Positions 11,964 through 63,938 are shown, counted from the stretch's first letter. The stretch: 64,000 nt of DNA from Amphiura filiformis (GCF_039555335.1 NC_092631.1:5175501-5239500), one strand, 5' to 3'. Notes: a model not told the origin generated them from the letters alone. Made by a program: numbers and translations.

Positions 11964-13255
11964 AATAATAAAAATAATAGTGTAAAATATATCTACAATA
12001 CAAACATATTTCAAAGGATTTGTGAATCTTTCACATGCATAAAATGGTATATTTATAAATATTTTAAAAAGTTTATAAGTACAATGGTAAGAATATTTTC
12101 ATGAGGTGAAATGGATGTTCCATGCAACAAGGCTTTGCCGAGTTGAATGGAATAGTTCATATTTCACAGACTGAATATCTGACACGATCTGATCCATGGA
12201 GGCCAACGGAGGCATTTTTGAAAATTGAGTTACTAATAATTATTACCTTTTACATTAGTCTATCATATACTGAAAACTCCAAAGGTCTAGCTTACTTGGT
12301 TCTAAAATTAGGGTAGGTCGGTCGGCAATTTTTTTTTACACACACATTTTAAGCTTTACATTGCGTACGATAAATGCCATGGAACTTTTTCTTCTTATTT
12401 TTCTAATTTCAATTTTTTTTTTTATTTTTGAACAATAAGAAAGAAAGTCTTGGATCAGGCCTTTTTTAGGGTCGGTCGGGTTAAAGCCAATCAAACAATT
12501 TTATTTTTTAGGCCTGAGTTATAAAACAAAATAAAAAGTTTTCCAAAGAACAATGTTTAGCAGATCTATATCACATCTTTGCTTTTATGCCATTTTCCCC
12601 TAAATATTTGGGGGGTGGGGGTGGGGAGGGGGGCTATTCACCCCTAGCTCCCCCTAGTTATGCCACTGGTTACTTTGCAACTGAATACAAAATTCCACAC
12701 TAATAGTGACACAAAAAGCATATGGAGGTGTTTGCATTAGCTTTAACTCAGATCAATATTAGAAACCAAAGATGTTGGTTTCATCTCATATGATGCTACT
12801 TGTAAGGCAGAGGGATTGTCAAGTTGATCTTGACCAGAGGGCTGCAAATACTGTTGAGAGGCTCCTAGCTCTGACCGCAGACTGTCTTACTGACCCGTAC
12901 TGACCATCAGAGACAGGTAATAATATATGTGGCTAGAGTTTGTGACTCGATTCTTATCTCGCAAAAACAAAATCTTGCAGAAAGATACATATAAAGTTGA
13001 CCCAAAGTGATGTAGAGTGTTATGTTGTCAAATAACCTTTTTTTTTTAAGTTTAACATTTTCAAATTTATTGTTATAAAATGTAAAACACACAAATATCT
13101 AGAAGGAGAATTACAAAGAGAATGTGTCTGGAATTTCAGGAGATGTGTGTGGTTCTTAAAATTGGTTCAAAAACCTTAAATATACTGTATAAGGGTACTT
13201 GGTACTATAGTATTTCATCTGTAATATTTTGACATGTAACTAAGAACCTTGGGAC
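11964..13255. other. Non-coding flank with low-complexity and one hAT-like fragment
   Basis: GGTCGGTCGG motifs near 12312 and 12472 bracket poly-T-rich sequence, a dispersed repeat type also seen near 28900. At about 12590-12668 a G-rich block ends, inverted, with CAGTGGCATAACTAGGGG, a remnant of the CAGTGGCGTAGC family. No gene recognised. Confidence 0.45.
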
Positions 13256-13921
13256 TTAAGGGCTGGGGTATGAACGTTTGGACAGTATTTATTGTGGGAC
13301 ATTAGAGCACATCAGACATATCAATTGCATTCTGAATACTGAAGAATGGCCTTCTGATATCAAATAATTTTGATTTTTGAAATTGCAATGTAATACACAT
13401 TTTATGGCAAATGATTAAAAATTGATATTTTTGATATTTAACAGTACTAAAGTAAACTTTATAAATCTGATGATTTATACTTAAAGTGTATGTAGGTGGG
13501 ATGAAAAGCCGACGATCAATTGAAAATGTTGACCTTTTCATTATTGAAGATATGGATTTTTTTCCCAAAACACCAAAAAAAAATTGGGTCTTTTGGGAAA
13601 AAAATCCATATCTTCAATATGAAAGGTCAAAATTTTCAATTGATCGTCGGCTTTTCCTCCCAGCTACATACACTTTAAGAATATATCATTAGATTTATAA
13701 AATTACTTCGAGGACTGTTATATATCAAAAATGTGAAAAACATCAAATTTTAATCATTTGTCATAAAATTTGTACTATATCGTGAATTTCAAAAATGAAA
13801 ATTATTTGATATCAGAAAGACATTCTTCGTATTCAGAATGCAATTCGATATGTCTGATGTGCTCTCATGTCCCACAAAAATACTGTCGAAATGCTCAAAA
13901 CGCTCATTCCAGATCCCTTAA
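13256..13921. mobile_element. Long TTAA foldback MITE (666 bp)
   Basis: Almost the whole element is one inverted repeat centred near 13590: TTAAGGGCTGGGG outside with CATCAGACATATCAATTGCA further in, mirrored by CAATTCGATATGTCTGATG and GATCCCTTAA. TTAA at both edges suggests a piggyBac-type target site. Short open frames inside are by-products. Confidence 0.88.
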
Positions 13922-14375
13922 CTGGATTAAAAAATTTATATATGAACATTTTACTTTCATGAGGTGTTCATCAGAATTTTTGAACATCATTTGTAACTTG
14001 ACTTTCATATGGGCATTAATCTGTTCCCCACTCTGTGGCTGAGTGAGCCACATTTTATTCTTTTCATCCCCTTTTTGGCAATACAGATTATGTCCCTCAC
14101 CTCCTGTATTTTCAAGATAAATTAAAGCTGCTGGTTATGGGTGTCCTTTTCATGAGAATTAGATGAAAATGTAAGCTAAAAATGTGTCTTAGAATACCAA
14201 AATGTCTCAATATATCCTGATGGTGTTTTGATCATTTTGCATGAACAACAACAACTGCACAACTCGTAAAGATCTCTTTAGCTGTATGAGAATTTTGCAA
14301 GAAAGAAACATGTAGAAGAAAGTCCCAAACTTTTTTCTGCATCCACAAAATTAATAACAGATTAATTGATTTTTC

Positions 14376-14416
<41 letters not shown>

Positions 14417-14428
14417 GCTTCTTTCTAG

Positions 14429-14473
14429 TATTTTGATGTGTAGACGGACTAGACAAACTACTCAGCTGTAACC
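14429..14473 (+). other. 5' UTR part of the ATG exon, with upstream splice acceptor
   Basis: A long CT run (about 14377-14420) followed by ctttctag (14421-14428) is a textbook polypyrimidine tract plus 3' splice site, 45 nt before the ATG. This suggests an upstream intron and a non-coding first exon. In-frame stops in this short stretch agree with UTR. The acceptor is seen directly; the upstream exon is inferred. Confidence 0.6.
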
Positions 14474-54658
<40,185 letters not shown>

Positions 54659-55252
54659 TGTTAATGAAATTGTAAAATGCAATATTAATTTAATTGTTTG
54701 TCTCAAAGCTCTTCAGCAATCAAAACGTTAATGTGGAATGCGGTTTTTATTTACTTTAATTTTTTATATATAATATTATTTTGACTGTAGAGGCAACGTG
54801 TGGGTATGAAAAAATGATTTTTCAGTTTTCCAGTTATATAACACGCATGATTTTTAAACGTGTTTAGCTTTGAGACCAACAATTGAATTAGTATGGCCTT
54901 ACACATGTCTAATTTATGGTGTATACAGTCAGTCAAAACTACCACAAGTATATAATGTTCACATGTAGCACTACTAAAGTAAAAACTCAGAATATTATTT
55001 ACATCTAGTCATCTACAATATTAATATTTTGTTTTACCAATATTAAGTTTAACCAATGTAGCATTATCTTGGGCAACAAGGTACAAGGTACAACTCATAG
55101 GTCCTGTGTTCAAATCTAGAACTTTCAACATGCAATGTCGTATAAAGTGCAGGTCATATCAAAATAGCTTCATTTGTATTACTGTAAATTTCAGAAATTC
55201 AAAATTGATTGGTCCACATAATGCAGCTAGTGCTAGCTGCATGTGTTGTACC
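54659..55252 (+). other. Secernin 3' UTR and proximal 3' flank
   Basis: AT-rich sequence following the stop codon. No strong AATAAA is close; the first clear AATAAA is at 56111-56116, which would make a 1.45-kb 3' UTR that includes two MITE copies. The polyadenylation site is therefore unresolved. Confidence 0.4.
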
Positions 55253-55385
55253 CAGTGGTGGTGCCAAGGAGACAGTGGCATTTGCCCCCCCCCCTAAAAA
55301 ACTACTTTCTGGGCTAATATTTTTCATATTTTCGCTACCCCAGATTTCACCCCCACCCCAGAAAAAACTCCTGGTGCCACCACTG
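55253..55385. mobile_element. hAT-type element (CAGTGGTGGTGCCA)
   Basis: 14-bp TIRs CAGTGGTGGTGCCA / TGGTGCCACCACTG. Flanks GTTGTACC and ATTGTGCC match at 6 of 8 positions, a worn 8-bp duplication. Confidence 0.8.
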
Positions 55386-55544
55386 ATTGTGCCATTTCAT
55401 ACAAAACTGCCAGAAAGCAGTGAAATTGGTGTTTCAATTGTGTAATACGATTTGAGTTTGAAATTCTGTATTTTGTTGACTTGCACAATTAATTTCACAC
55501 TGAAAATTGATAACTTGCACAATGATTCTTGATGTTATTGTGGT

Positions 55545-55720
55545 ATTTCAGTTGAAATTCTTCCACCCCAATGGAAGATGTGACCTTAATCTCCCACACA
55601 GTGGGTGTAGATTTCAAATGGAGTCACCCATTCAGCTGACCCCATTTAAAACTCACACTCCCTGTGCATGTGTGGGAGGTGGTGTCTTCCATAGGAGTGC
55701 ATAGATTTCAACTGGAATAG
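55545..55720. mobile_element. GTGGAAGAT-family MITE, degenerate copy
   Basis: CAGTTGAAATTCTTCCACC, GGGTGTAGATTTCAAATGGA and ATTTCAACTGGAATAGTCC match the termini of 47655-47949 but the palindrome is eroded. Confidence 0.7.
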
Positions 55721-56314
55721 TCCATTGCTTTGGTGTCCTAACATACTCCAAAAAGATCATAAAATAATGAAAAGTTGTTAGTTGTCTGAGAACCATGTAT
55801 AAATAAGGTAAATTTTCCAATATGCAATTATTGTAGCTATCATGTGTGTGCGATGTGCAAATACATGTACATTATGTTTACCAAACGTGACCATAATGTG
55901 TTTAAACATTGCAGCTTTTACTCAATGGACTATAGCTCTCTCTATGTAAGACCAGGATACATAAGCATGATGTGTACATATTCTAGTTTATTCTGAAGTA
56001 CATACTCTATGAAAATTATCATCAATTAAGATTGTGGTATACATGGCAACGGTTGCCATGGAAATCTAAATCTCTATAGTAACAGAGCACAGTGTGGTAA
56101 CAGAGTATGAAATAAAGCTGTATATTTAAAACATAGTTCATGAAAAAGTATGTCAGTGAGATTAAAGCAAATATGTTAGTGCCTGCACATACAATATGGA
56201 TAAGAAAATTTATATGTACATATTAGATGTATAAAATATGTATAAATAAGAAGTAATGAATATGGATATGCAGAGAAAATACAACAAACGCTCTCAGAAG
56301 GATCCTCGACTCAA
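55721..56314. other. 3' flank, with possible polyadenylation signal
   Basis: AATAAA at 56111-56116 is the first clear signal downstream of the secernin stop. CATGGCAACGGTTGCCATG near 56043 is a perfect short palindrome. Confidence 0.3.
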
Positions 56315-56740
56315 TTAAAGCCATATTGTAATATTTCCATAAGAAATAGAATTGTAGGTTTTGTTCATCAAATGGTAGTTTTCACTGCCAGATATGTCCT
56401 CTTTAATTTGAGCCCAAACAGATGAGGCAATACAAAGAAAATCGCTATATAAATATCAGCGCATACGATGCCAAAGCGAGCCACTCCGTCGAACGTAACT
56501 CGGTCAGTTCTTTTGATAGGTTACGACTGTCCCGCATGCCATGTAAGTACTGTGTTATGAACATCACGTCTTGTTCAGACGGTTTATTCAAAATCTCACA
56601 AATAAACTACAGTACCTAAAGTCTTGGTTTTTGCAGGGTATGTAAGTTTACTAAAGTACATTATAAAAAAAAAAAAAAAAAAAGAATTTTGAAAATTATT
56701 GAGGGCGTTCTCCTCAGCAAATGTTACAGTATGGCTTTAA
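56315..56740. mobile_element. TTAA MITE (AGCCATATTRTAAYA), copy 2
   Basis: TTAAAGCCATATTGTAATAT and, inverted, TTAAAGCCATACTGTAACAT, bounded by TTAA. 426 bp; matches 20907-21361 through CAGATATGTCCYYTTTAATT and GAGGGCGTTCTCCTCAGCAA. Confidence 0.9.
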
Positions 56741-57078
56741 GAGAGAAGGAACTAAACTGGCCTCAAAAAGAAACTTATAATTTTTCACAAGGTCATATCT
56801 TAAAATCCTCTCCATAAAAATGAACAAAAATTGCACACAGGATTACTTCAATACTCTACTCTAAACACATGTCAGTAACCAAGCAGTTGTCCAACTGACA
56901 CAACAGCAAAATGCACTGACATGGAACACCTTTCTGGACCAAAATTCACATCCCAACAGATTTCCTTTGTTTGTTTTTCCAGCAACTGAGCAACTTAACC
57001 TAATAACGGCATGGCAAATGAGATGGGCACTTTGGCTCATGGCCAGTGATCATTGATTGCTTCAGCGTGACCTTATAT

Positions 57079-57435
57079 CCTGGGGAGGGGGTACTCAAGT
57101 TTGGTTTGGGTAGGAGTGTGCCACTGAGAATTACCCATCAGTATACCAATTTTTACCCTCAACTCAATATACCAATAGTCAAAATTGTTAGCCAAATTTA
57201 ATACAAATTGCCTTATACTTTTTACAACTTTTTCCCCAAATTTTTGGGGAAATATCCAAAATTTTGGTTACAATAATGCAAATTGGGATATTTTCCAATC
57301 AAAATTGCAAATATTTTGAAAGAAGGTCCCAAAATTGGTCTAGAAAAGGAGGTCATTGATATAACAAAAGGCCAAAAATGCTACCCATGTTTGTGGAACA
57401 TCCCTGTATGGTAATTTTACAGAGTATCCCCCTCT
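57079..57435. mobile_element. Repeat with CCTGGGGAGGGGGTACTC end
   Basis: Left CCTGGGGAGGGGGTACTC and right GAGTATCCCCCTC are inverted to each other; the interior repeats TATACCAAT and AAAATTG. Probable TIR element of about 357 bp. Confidence 0.65.
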
Positions 57436-57655
57436 GCCTTATATGCCTAATAATTATGTGAAATTAGATATCAGATAGAGAAGTGTTTGTTGGAAAGTAA
57501 AATGGATTCCCAATACTAATGTTTGTTTTAATTTCTCTGCAAATATGGTATGCTGTTTATATATACCGCTATATGTGTAAAATGAGTGCCTCAGCACTAT
57601 GTACAGGTCTTTTTAGCAGCAGACTGGTAGGCAAATTGATTACAGTCTATGTTAG

Positions 57656-57955
57656 ACCCAGTCCACACTAGTATATTTTCGTCATCGTGTCGTAATTACC
57701 CGATTATGACACGATTATGATACATGAATGATGAGAGCGTCCACACGATCAGCACCTCGTCATCGTGTCGTAATAAATTCACGCTACGGTAGTTACGAAG
57801 CCCATTGAGTAAACATAAATACAATGACAAAATGCGTACACACGTGTAATTTTCATCATTAATTACGACACGATCATGCTAGAAACCAGCCCAATGATGG
57901 AAATTTTCATCATTTGCGAATGATGACACGATTGTAGTAGAGATGAGGGAAACTA
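57656..57955. repeat. Repeat built on TCATCGTGTCGTAATTA
   Basis: TCGTCATCGTGTCGTAAT occurs near 57681 and 57758; its inverse ATTACGACACGATCATG near 57865, and ATGACACGAT several more times. Locally CpG-rich. Flanks GTCCACACTAG and CGTCCACACGATC repeat too. Element type unknown. Confidence 0.6.
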
Positions 57956-59111
57956 TATCTTAGCGAATATTTTCGACCAGCTTCTTGCCCAGCCAATGGC
58001 AGCAACTTCAGGAAAGAAGAAGCAAGGTTGCCAATCTGATGAAGTGCTGCGTAGCAGCATGAAACTGTAAATCATGTCACCAAAAAATGGATTTGATGTT
58101 ATCAATTCCCATCAAACAGTTATACCTGTGTTGTTAATTATTTATTTAGTTTTAGCCAAAATGTCAATAGAGGCACTTAGACTTACCAATGTATGATTAC
58201 AGAAAATTATTATATTATGTATAAACCAAAACTGGTGACCAAAAACTGACATTCCAATCTGAATAGTTCTAAATAAAACTCTTATATACAACTAAGAATG
58301 TTACTATGTATGTTGCTAACATAACTTGTAACAAATATATAAATATTGTATATAATGCAGTCTATATATTTTTTCAGTTTCATTTGGTGCAATATTTAAG
58401 TTTTAGCATAGCATAACATACATTACTAGCTTTGTATAATATATGGGTACCGGGTCCCAACTCGTTGATGTCCTACCCGGGCCTGAATTCACTTTAATGG
58501 GCTACCTGAGGGTCATTATTTAATATGTTTACGAACCTTGCCCTTGTTCTGTGTAAGCTTGTGTGAAAAATGCAATGGCACCAATGAGGTGCAGGGTGGT
58601 ACCTAGCCACAAAATCCAATTCAAAGAGACCAGAGTTCAATTCCTGTGATAGATAAACTATAATTTAAAGATCAAACCATGTCAAACAATATCTTTACTA
58701 GCTGTAATATTTTGTAGGTATATATTTTCACTAAATACTATTGCTACTCGCTCACATCTGTTTGGAAGCAATTTCATTATAAAAATAAATTTGAGTGCAA
58801 ATTTCTCATTTCACTTTGACTTGATCCATCAATTTCACTGTACCCATCCAAAAATTACATAGGGTACCCAGGCACACAATTACCTGTGAAGTCACACCCC
58901 TACCATCTACACATGTTTTAAGGATCAATGATGAGTATGACTGAATTTAAAGATATTTTATGACATTTTCATATAAATTATCAAGGACCAATTGAAAATA
59001 AGAAATGGGAGTCTGAAGAACTCAAGTTATATGTCTGATACTCACTGCCTTTCGTATCAAAATTTCACAGGTCATTTAGGCTCATCATGCTCACAGGATG
59101 ACATTTTAATC
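57956..59111. other. 3' flank, no gene recognised
   Basis: AT-rich. A B-box-like AGTTCAATTCC near 58633 is not supported by an A box or a fold. Confidence 0.4.
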
Positions 59112-59281
59112 CCCTGAGCACTAACTCCCAATCTAACGTTGCCTCTGATTGGTCAATTACATGATACCTTCACTGTAATCACCATTTTATTGTGTGGTGA
59201 AATTATTCTAACAATGTTGCTGATTGGGCCAATTTATAATGAAAACTTTTTTTGGCCAATCGGTAGGTAGTTCTCAAGGGG
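59112..59281. mobile_element. ATTGG/CCAAT MITE
   Basis: Ends CCCCTGAGCACTAACTCCCA and, inverted, CCCCTTGAGAACTACCTACC; inside, TGATTGGTCAATTA and GCTGATTGGGCCAATT. Same family as the duplicated repeat at 18140-18785. Confidence 0.7.
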
Positions 59282-59362
59282 TTAAGTGAGGACACAGGGA
59301 TTTTTATTTTTAGTCTGAGGGCCAGCCTTTGCAAGCAGAGAGAGTGAGCACATTCTGTGCTT

Positions 59363-59720
59363 TTAAGGGGGTACTACACCCCTGCCCAATTTTGTGCCTA
59401 ATTTTGCATTTTTCTCAAAAATTATAGCGCATTGGTGACAAGTAAGATATGTATATTATAGGGGCAAGGAATACAACTACTGCACTGGAAATTTTATTTC
59501 AGCCCAGACAACAGTTGTGGAGTTACAGTCAAAAATGAGGGAAAACCAATATTTGATCAATAAATCAATAACTACTTGCCATGAGTTGCTGAATTTTCAG
59601 TGCAGTAGTTGTAGTCCTTGCCCCTATAATATACATATCTTACTTGTCACCAATGCGCTTATAATTTTTGAGAAAAATGCAAAAATAGGCACAAAATTGG
59701 GCAGGTGTAGTACTTCTTAA
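59363..59720. mobile_element. TTAA MITE (GGTGGTACTAC family), copy 2, uninterrupted
   Basis: TTAAGGGGGTACTACACCCC and, inverted, TTAAGAAGTACTACACCTG, bounded by TTAA; inner arms TTTTGCATTTTTCTCAAAAA and ATATGTATATTATAGGGGCA are mirrored. 358 bp. Intact equivalent of the nest at 49411-50598. Confidence 0.9.
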
Positions 59721-60167
59721 GCACATGGTGCTTGTTTAAAGTAAAACCTGCTTATTAGGCTATAAGTTCATTTGAAAAAAAAAAAACACACACAGTGAGG
59801 ATGATTTTGGAATTCCTACCGAATTCAACAGTGGAATGTTTTGGCTATTCAAGATCAAGGGAGGTGGGTACTTTGTACAAATGTATTGTCTATACACAGG
59901 AATATGACGCGAACATGGGTAGCAGTTTCGGCCATTTGGTATATCAATACATTTAGGCCAGATTTGGTCATAAAATGCCCGAAAATTTCTACTTGGATTG
60001 AACATTATAGTGAGGCTAGAATTGCAATAGTAGTATCATCTTCTCCACAGGGGGTGTGGATTTCAAATGGAATAGTACATTTTGAGGTTATTGCCCAGAA
60101 CTATGATTGATATATCAGTATTGTATCAGTGGACTTTGCGCACAAGCCATGCATTAGGCCACATAAA

Positions 60168-60769
60168 ATTGAATACCTGAGTGGAAGAAGGGCCCAACTC
60201 CATCAAAACTGTTTTGAGATATTAAGAAAAAACTTAATATTTGGAAAAGTTTTATAGACAGAATGTTTTTGTCTTCAGGGGACCTTTAATACATTAACAT
60301 ACAATATTACATACATTTGAAATTATATATGATGTCTCCATGGCAACGGTACAGGTCTTAATACGAGCTGGAGTTGGGCCCTTCTTCCACTAATATACTG
60401 CAAGTGCCAGTTCCGTAAGCAGATGTGTTATAAATAGCTACATAAATTTGATATTTATCCGTTAATTGCACAAGTAGAAGCATGTAATTATGTTCTAGCA
60501 AGAAATTTTATTTTAATGAAAAACAGATTTCATAGATGAACAAAATTCCTCTTTTATCCAATATTTGTGGAAGAAGGGCCAAACTCCATGGAGTTGGGCC
60601 TTTCTTCCATGAAAATCATGATTAAGTGTGCGTGGAAGACTATTTAGAGAGTGGTTTTTGGCTCATCTTTCACACACAAGGAAGAACAATCTGCTGGCAA
60701 TAAATTTCTGGGTCTAACTCATTTTTGTAAAAAATTGCAGTTCGGCCTTCTTCCACTCAGGTATTCAAT
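60168..60769. mobile_element. MITE family B (ATTGAATACCTGAGTGGAAG), nested
   Basis: Perfect 24-bp TIRs starting ATTGAATACCTGAGTGGAAG. 602 bp. Internal GGAAGAAGGGCC...GGCCCTTCTTCC repeats form further palindromes, one almost loopless at about 60571-60610. Confidence 0.9.
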
Positions 60770-61321
60770 AAAGAATTTGTTTCACATCCCTACCTTTTTG
60801 GAAAAGTGAGGAGGGAGGGAATTGTTTTTGTGATAAAATGACAGCAGTTGTCATGTAAAATTGACATTGCTAGCAGTTTTCAGCATCTACCAGGCAAACG
60901 GTGAGGTCTTCTTTTTAATTTAAGATTATGAAGGGTTATACCCTTAGGGCGAATTTCTCGACGGGTGGCTTATTAATTGGCTTGTCTAGCCTCAAGGCTT
61001 AAGAGGTCGTAAGACCAGGCTTAACTGAAAATGTATTTCCCAAGCACGGCTACCATAGCCTCGAGGCTTCAGTTAGCCCGTGGGCCAGGCTTGTAGGATT
61101 AGCCCCAGGCTTCAGTAAAATTTGCATTTCTCGAAATCAGTCTTCTGTAGCCGTAGTCTCATAAGCCTGTTAGACCAGGCTTACAGCGCCTTTTCTTGGC
61201 CCTGCCTCAGAGCAGGTCTTAGGTCGTAAGCCTTGGTCTATTTCAATTTACAAATTATTTAAATTGTAACGCAAAGTTTATCTTTCATATTTTTGACGGT
61301 CTTTCAATTAACATGAATAAG

Positions 61322-61715
61322 CAGTCGCGTAACTAGGGGGGTGGGAAGCGGGGGAGCTATTGCCTGGTTATGAATTAACCTCATATTTGGTCATTTTAAC
61401 CTTAAAAACTCAATTTTTAAGGTTAAATAAATTGCATTTATCCCATTTTTGTACCATTGGCCTATATGTCACCAGCTTTAATAGCTTAAATATGGCATTT
61501 GTACCATATTTTTTTTTCAATCCCACCCCCCCATGTCAAAAAGAAATCACGCCAATGTTCGGGACACATTCCAAGCAGATCCCATAACTCCTCAGACCCA
61601 CTCCACCCCTTACAAACCCAAACAGCATGAACGATGCCTGCCCCTCATTTATTATGTTTGCATCCGCTTTCCACCACCCCACCCACAAATGAAAATGTCT
61701 ATAGTTACGCCACTG
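61322..61715. mobile_element. CAGTGGCGTAAC-family hAT-like element inside the 1.9-kb element
   Basis: CAGTCGCGTAACTA left and CAGTGGCGTAACTAT inverted right, G-rich left and C-rich right, 394 bp. The 8-bp flanks no longer match well, so the copy is older. Confidence 0.75.
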
Positions 61716-61876
61716 TGGGTAGGTAATTGTTCGATTTAGTCGAACATTTCAGCATTTTATTTTAGTGTTCATTTGAGTTAGTTGAATTTTTTTAAGTAGC
61801 TGTTGCTATCATAAGACCTACTCATTTTGAATGATGATTTTTTTTAACAACGGATATAATTTAAAAAAAATTCTTT

Positions 61877-61964
61877 CATGATCATCATGATCATCATGAT
61901 CATCATCATCATCATCATCATGATCATCATCATCATCATGATCATCATCATCATCATGATCATG

Positions 61965-62008
<44 letters not shown>

Positions 62009-62010
62009 TA
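61877..62010. repeat. (ATC)n/(GAT)n microsatellite
   Basis: About 45 triplets of ATC with interspersed ATG. On the minus strand it reads as an Asp/His-rich 72-codon frame, which is not a gene. Confidence 0.97.
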
Positions 62011-62310
62011 AGACCTAACCACCTGTCCCTATCCAAGCCTTAATAGTTTGATACTCGTACTTTTCATAAGTAGGCCTATTACAATATTATTTTGGAGTGC
62101 CTATATTATACCAGGTTGGACATCAATTTAATACAATAGAAGAAGGACAAAATTGGTAAAGATATAGTAAATATTTGACACGAAACAATAATGCATGCAG
62201 TATTAAAACTGAATTTACGGATAAGATGCATATAATATTGCTATATCTTCTACTTAAATAATTATAAATATTGTACCAACAGATAACTTCATGTGAGATC
62301 TAAGAAGACT

Positions 62311-62335
62311 GGTGATATCAGCAGTAGATAGCACG
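62311..62335. repeat. Solitary TGATAGC-family monomer
   Basis: GATATCAGCAGTAGATAGCA matches the monomer of the arrays at 5.1 and 26 kb. Confidence 0.5.
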
Positions 62336-63025
62336 TTGGTTGCTTTCCTTTTCATTAGGCTTACAGTTTTACCCTTTTTGGGATGCAAAGAAAAAATCAC
62401 GAGTATAAAGCATAGACGTATCATTCATACAAGTTGGACTCATAAAAAGTCAAGTGGAAATAAAATAATACATAAAAGACACATAAACAGACACAATATT
62501 CTTGCATCAAGTTGTGTACGGTATAAGCCCAAGCACAAGACCGCTGGTCCAGGCTAGGCTAGGCGCCCGGAACATCACGATAATGAGACGGCAACCTTGT
62601 TAGTACGGTAAACCGTGAGGACCACAGCTTATGTACATCTACCTCCAACAGCCTATACAATTAAGTCGCTGGTTGAAAGGGACGAGGTTGTCAAGCGTTA
62701 AGCCTGCAAGGCCACTAAGACTAGGTTGAATTTGCGTTGAAGAAATCCGCTAGAGTTAAGACTCGGGCTTCGAGAGCGGGCTAGGCTTAGTAGCCTCAAG
62801 GCCACCTTAAGACTACGGCTTAATAAGACTCCTGTCGAGAAACTCGCCCTTACAGGCTTACAGATCCATAAAAACACTTGCAAGTGGTTCATACTCACTA
62901 ATAAACTTCTTATCAGCATTAACATTTTTAAGTATTAAAAACTTAATATGAAAATTGAAAAAAAAAGATCGACTGATCCCAGAAAGTGAGGAGGGAGGTG
63001 GAAACAAATTTTTTTATTTGGCCTT

Positions 63026-63657
63026 ACAATGTAATCTATTATAGCCTGAGTTGGGAGCACTAGCTACATGTAACCTCAGATCATGCATTGTCTAATAGTT
63101 TATTTTACATGTATGATACACTAAATGTACTTGTTAATGTGATTTGAAATGTCTGGTGTCTTCCGCTGAATGTATTTTTCCCATGCAGCTTTAATCTATG
63201 TACCAAGCAATGACAATTAAGTTGTATTATGTCTGTTCAACAAAACAACGATGAAACATTGTTTATTCAATGTTCATTTCACAGTGTGAAATCATCACAC
63301 TACCAGTCAGTAACTTTTGTAATTTATTAAAGGTATTATTATAGTAATGATCTTTGTGATATCATAAAAATGTTCATAACATTTTTATGAGTAGCTTTAA
63401 AGTGAATGACAAGTCTATCAAATGTTTTGTCAATTTTTGTCTGGTGAAAAATTAACAACAACAAAAACAGCAATGCTGTAAAGGTTGTGGAAGCATCATT
63501 CAATTATTGTCAATCACATTACATACAGACCTACAAGTTTAATACCATTTTAAACAAAATCATTTCACATACAGAGCTATAACTTTAATACCATGTTATA
63601 CAATGTTACTTGAAAGATTGGCATGTAGAATTCACCAAAATTAAAACTTTCAAGAGT
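63026..63657. other. 3' flank, no feature
   Basis: AT-rich. CATACAGACCTACAAGTTTA and CATACAGAGCTATAACTTTA (63521, 63569) with ATACCAT form a short 48-bp direct repeat; ACATTTTTATGA near 63379 forms a small hairpin. Confidence 0.4.
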
Positions 63658-63938
63658 CTTCTTTAGACTCTTTATCATTACTGTTATCTGGCCTTCCCCC
63701 CTCTGACCATGGGAGCACCATCTGTCCTGTTCTGAGCTAACAGCTAAATCTTCAACGTTGATGGCTCACTTTGAGAACTGCACCTGCTCCCCGGTTCTCG
63801 GAGGGAGCGTTTTGGAGTGAGCCACCAACGTTGAAGATTAATAGCTGTTGGATCAGAATAGGATAGATAGCATTTCCCATGGACAGAGGGGGAATGCAAG
63901 ATAACAGTGATGATAAATTAAAAAGGGTCTACTAAAGT
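63658..63938. mobile_element. Foldback element near the right edge
   Basis: Arms TTTATCATTACTGTTATCTG, CCCCTCTGACCATGGGA, AATCTTCAACGTTGATGGCT mirrored by AGCCACCAACGTTGAAGATT, CCCATGGACAGAGGGGG, ATAACAGTGATGATAAA. Centre near 63795 (CCCGGTTCTCGGAGG). About 280 bp. Confidence 0.85.

Larger units (their letters stand above)
60945..62852. mobile_element. 1.9-kb TIR element (TTAGGGCGAATTTCTCGAC), nested
   Basis: Left AGGGCGAATTTCTCGACGGG, right inverted AGGGCGAGTTTCTCGACAGG, followed by subterminal GCCTCAAGGCTTAAG/AAGACTAGG-type repeats in both arms. It contains a CAGTCGCGTAAC element (61322-61715) and an ATC microsatellite. No transposase frame recognised, so non-autonomous. Confidence 0.8.
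60157..63025. mobile_element. MITE family A copy split by two nested insertions
   Basis: Outer ends GGCCACATAAAATTG and, inverted, TAAGGCCAAATAAAAAAATT match 16061-16443. Its segments are 60157-60170, 60770-60944 and 62853-63025, each alignable to the intact copy (e.g. GTGAGGAGGGAGG near both ends, ACTAATAAACTT). Two insertions separate them. Confidence 0.8.

Noticed and set aside
13302..13692. Opposing open frames with mirrored peptides
   Set aside because: Arms of a TTAA foldback element.
55085..55130. B-box-like TGTTCAAATCTAG
   Set aside because: No A box or cloverleaf; not enough for a tRNA or SINE call.
58590..58660. Possible tRNA-derived SINE (AGTTCAATTCC)
   Set aside because: Only a weak B-box match; no acceptor-stem pairing found.
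61818..62036. Asp-rich 72-codon minus-strand frame
   Set aside because: Produced by the ATC/GAT microsatellite; no gene context.
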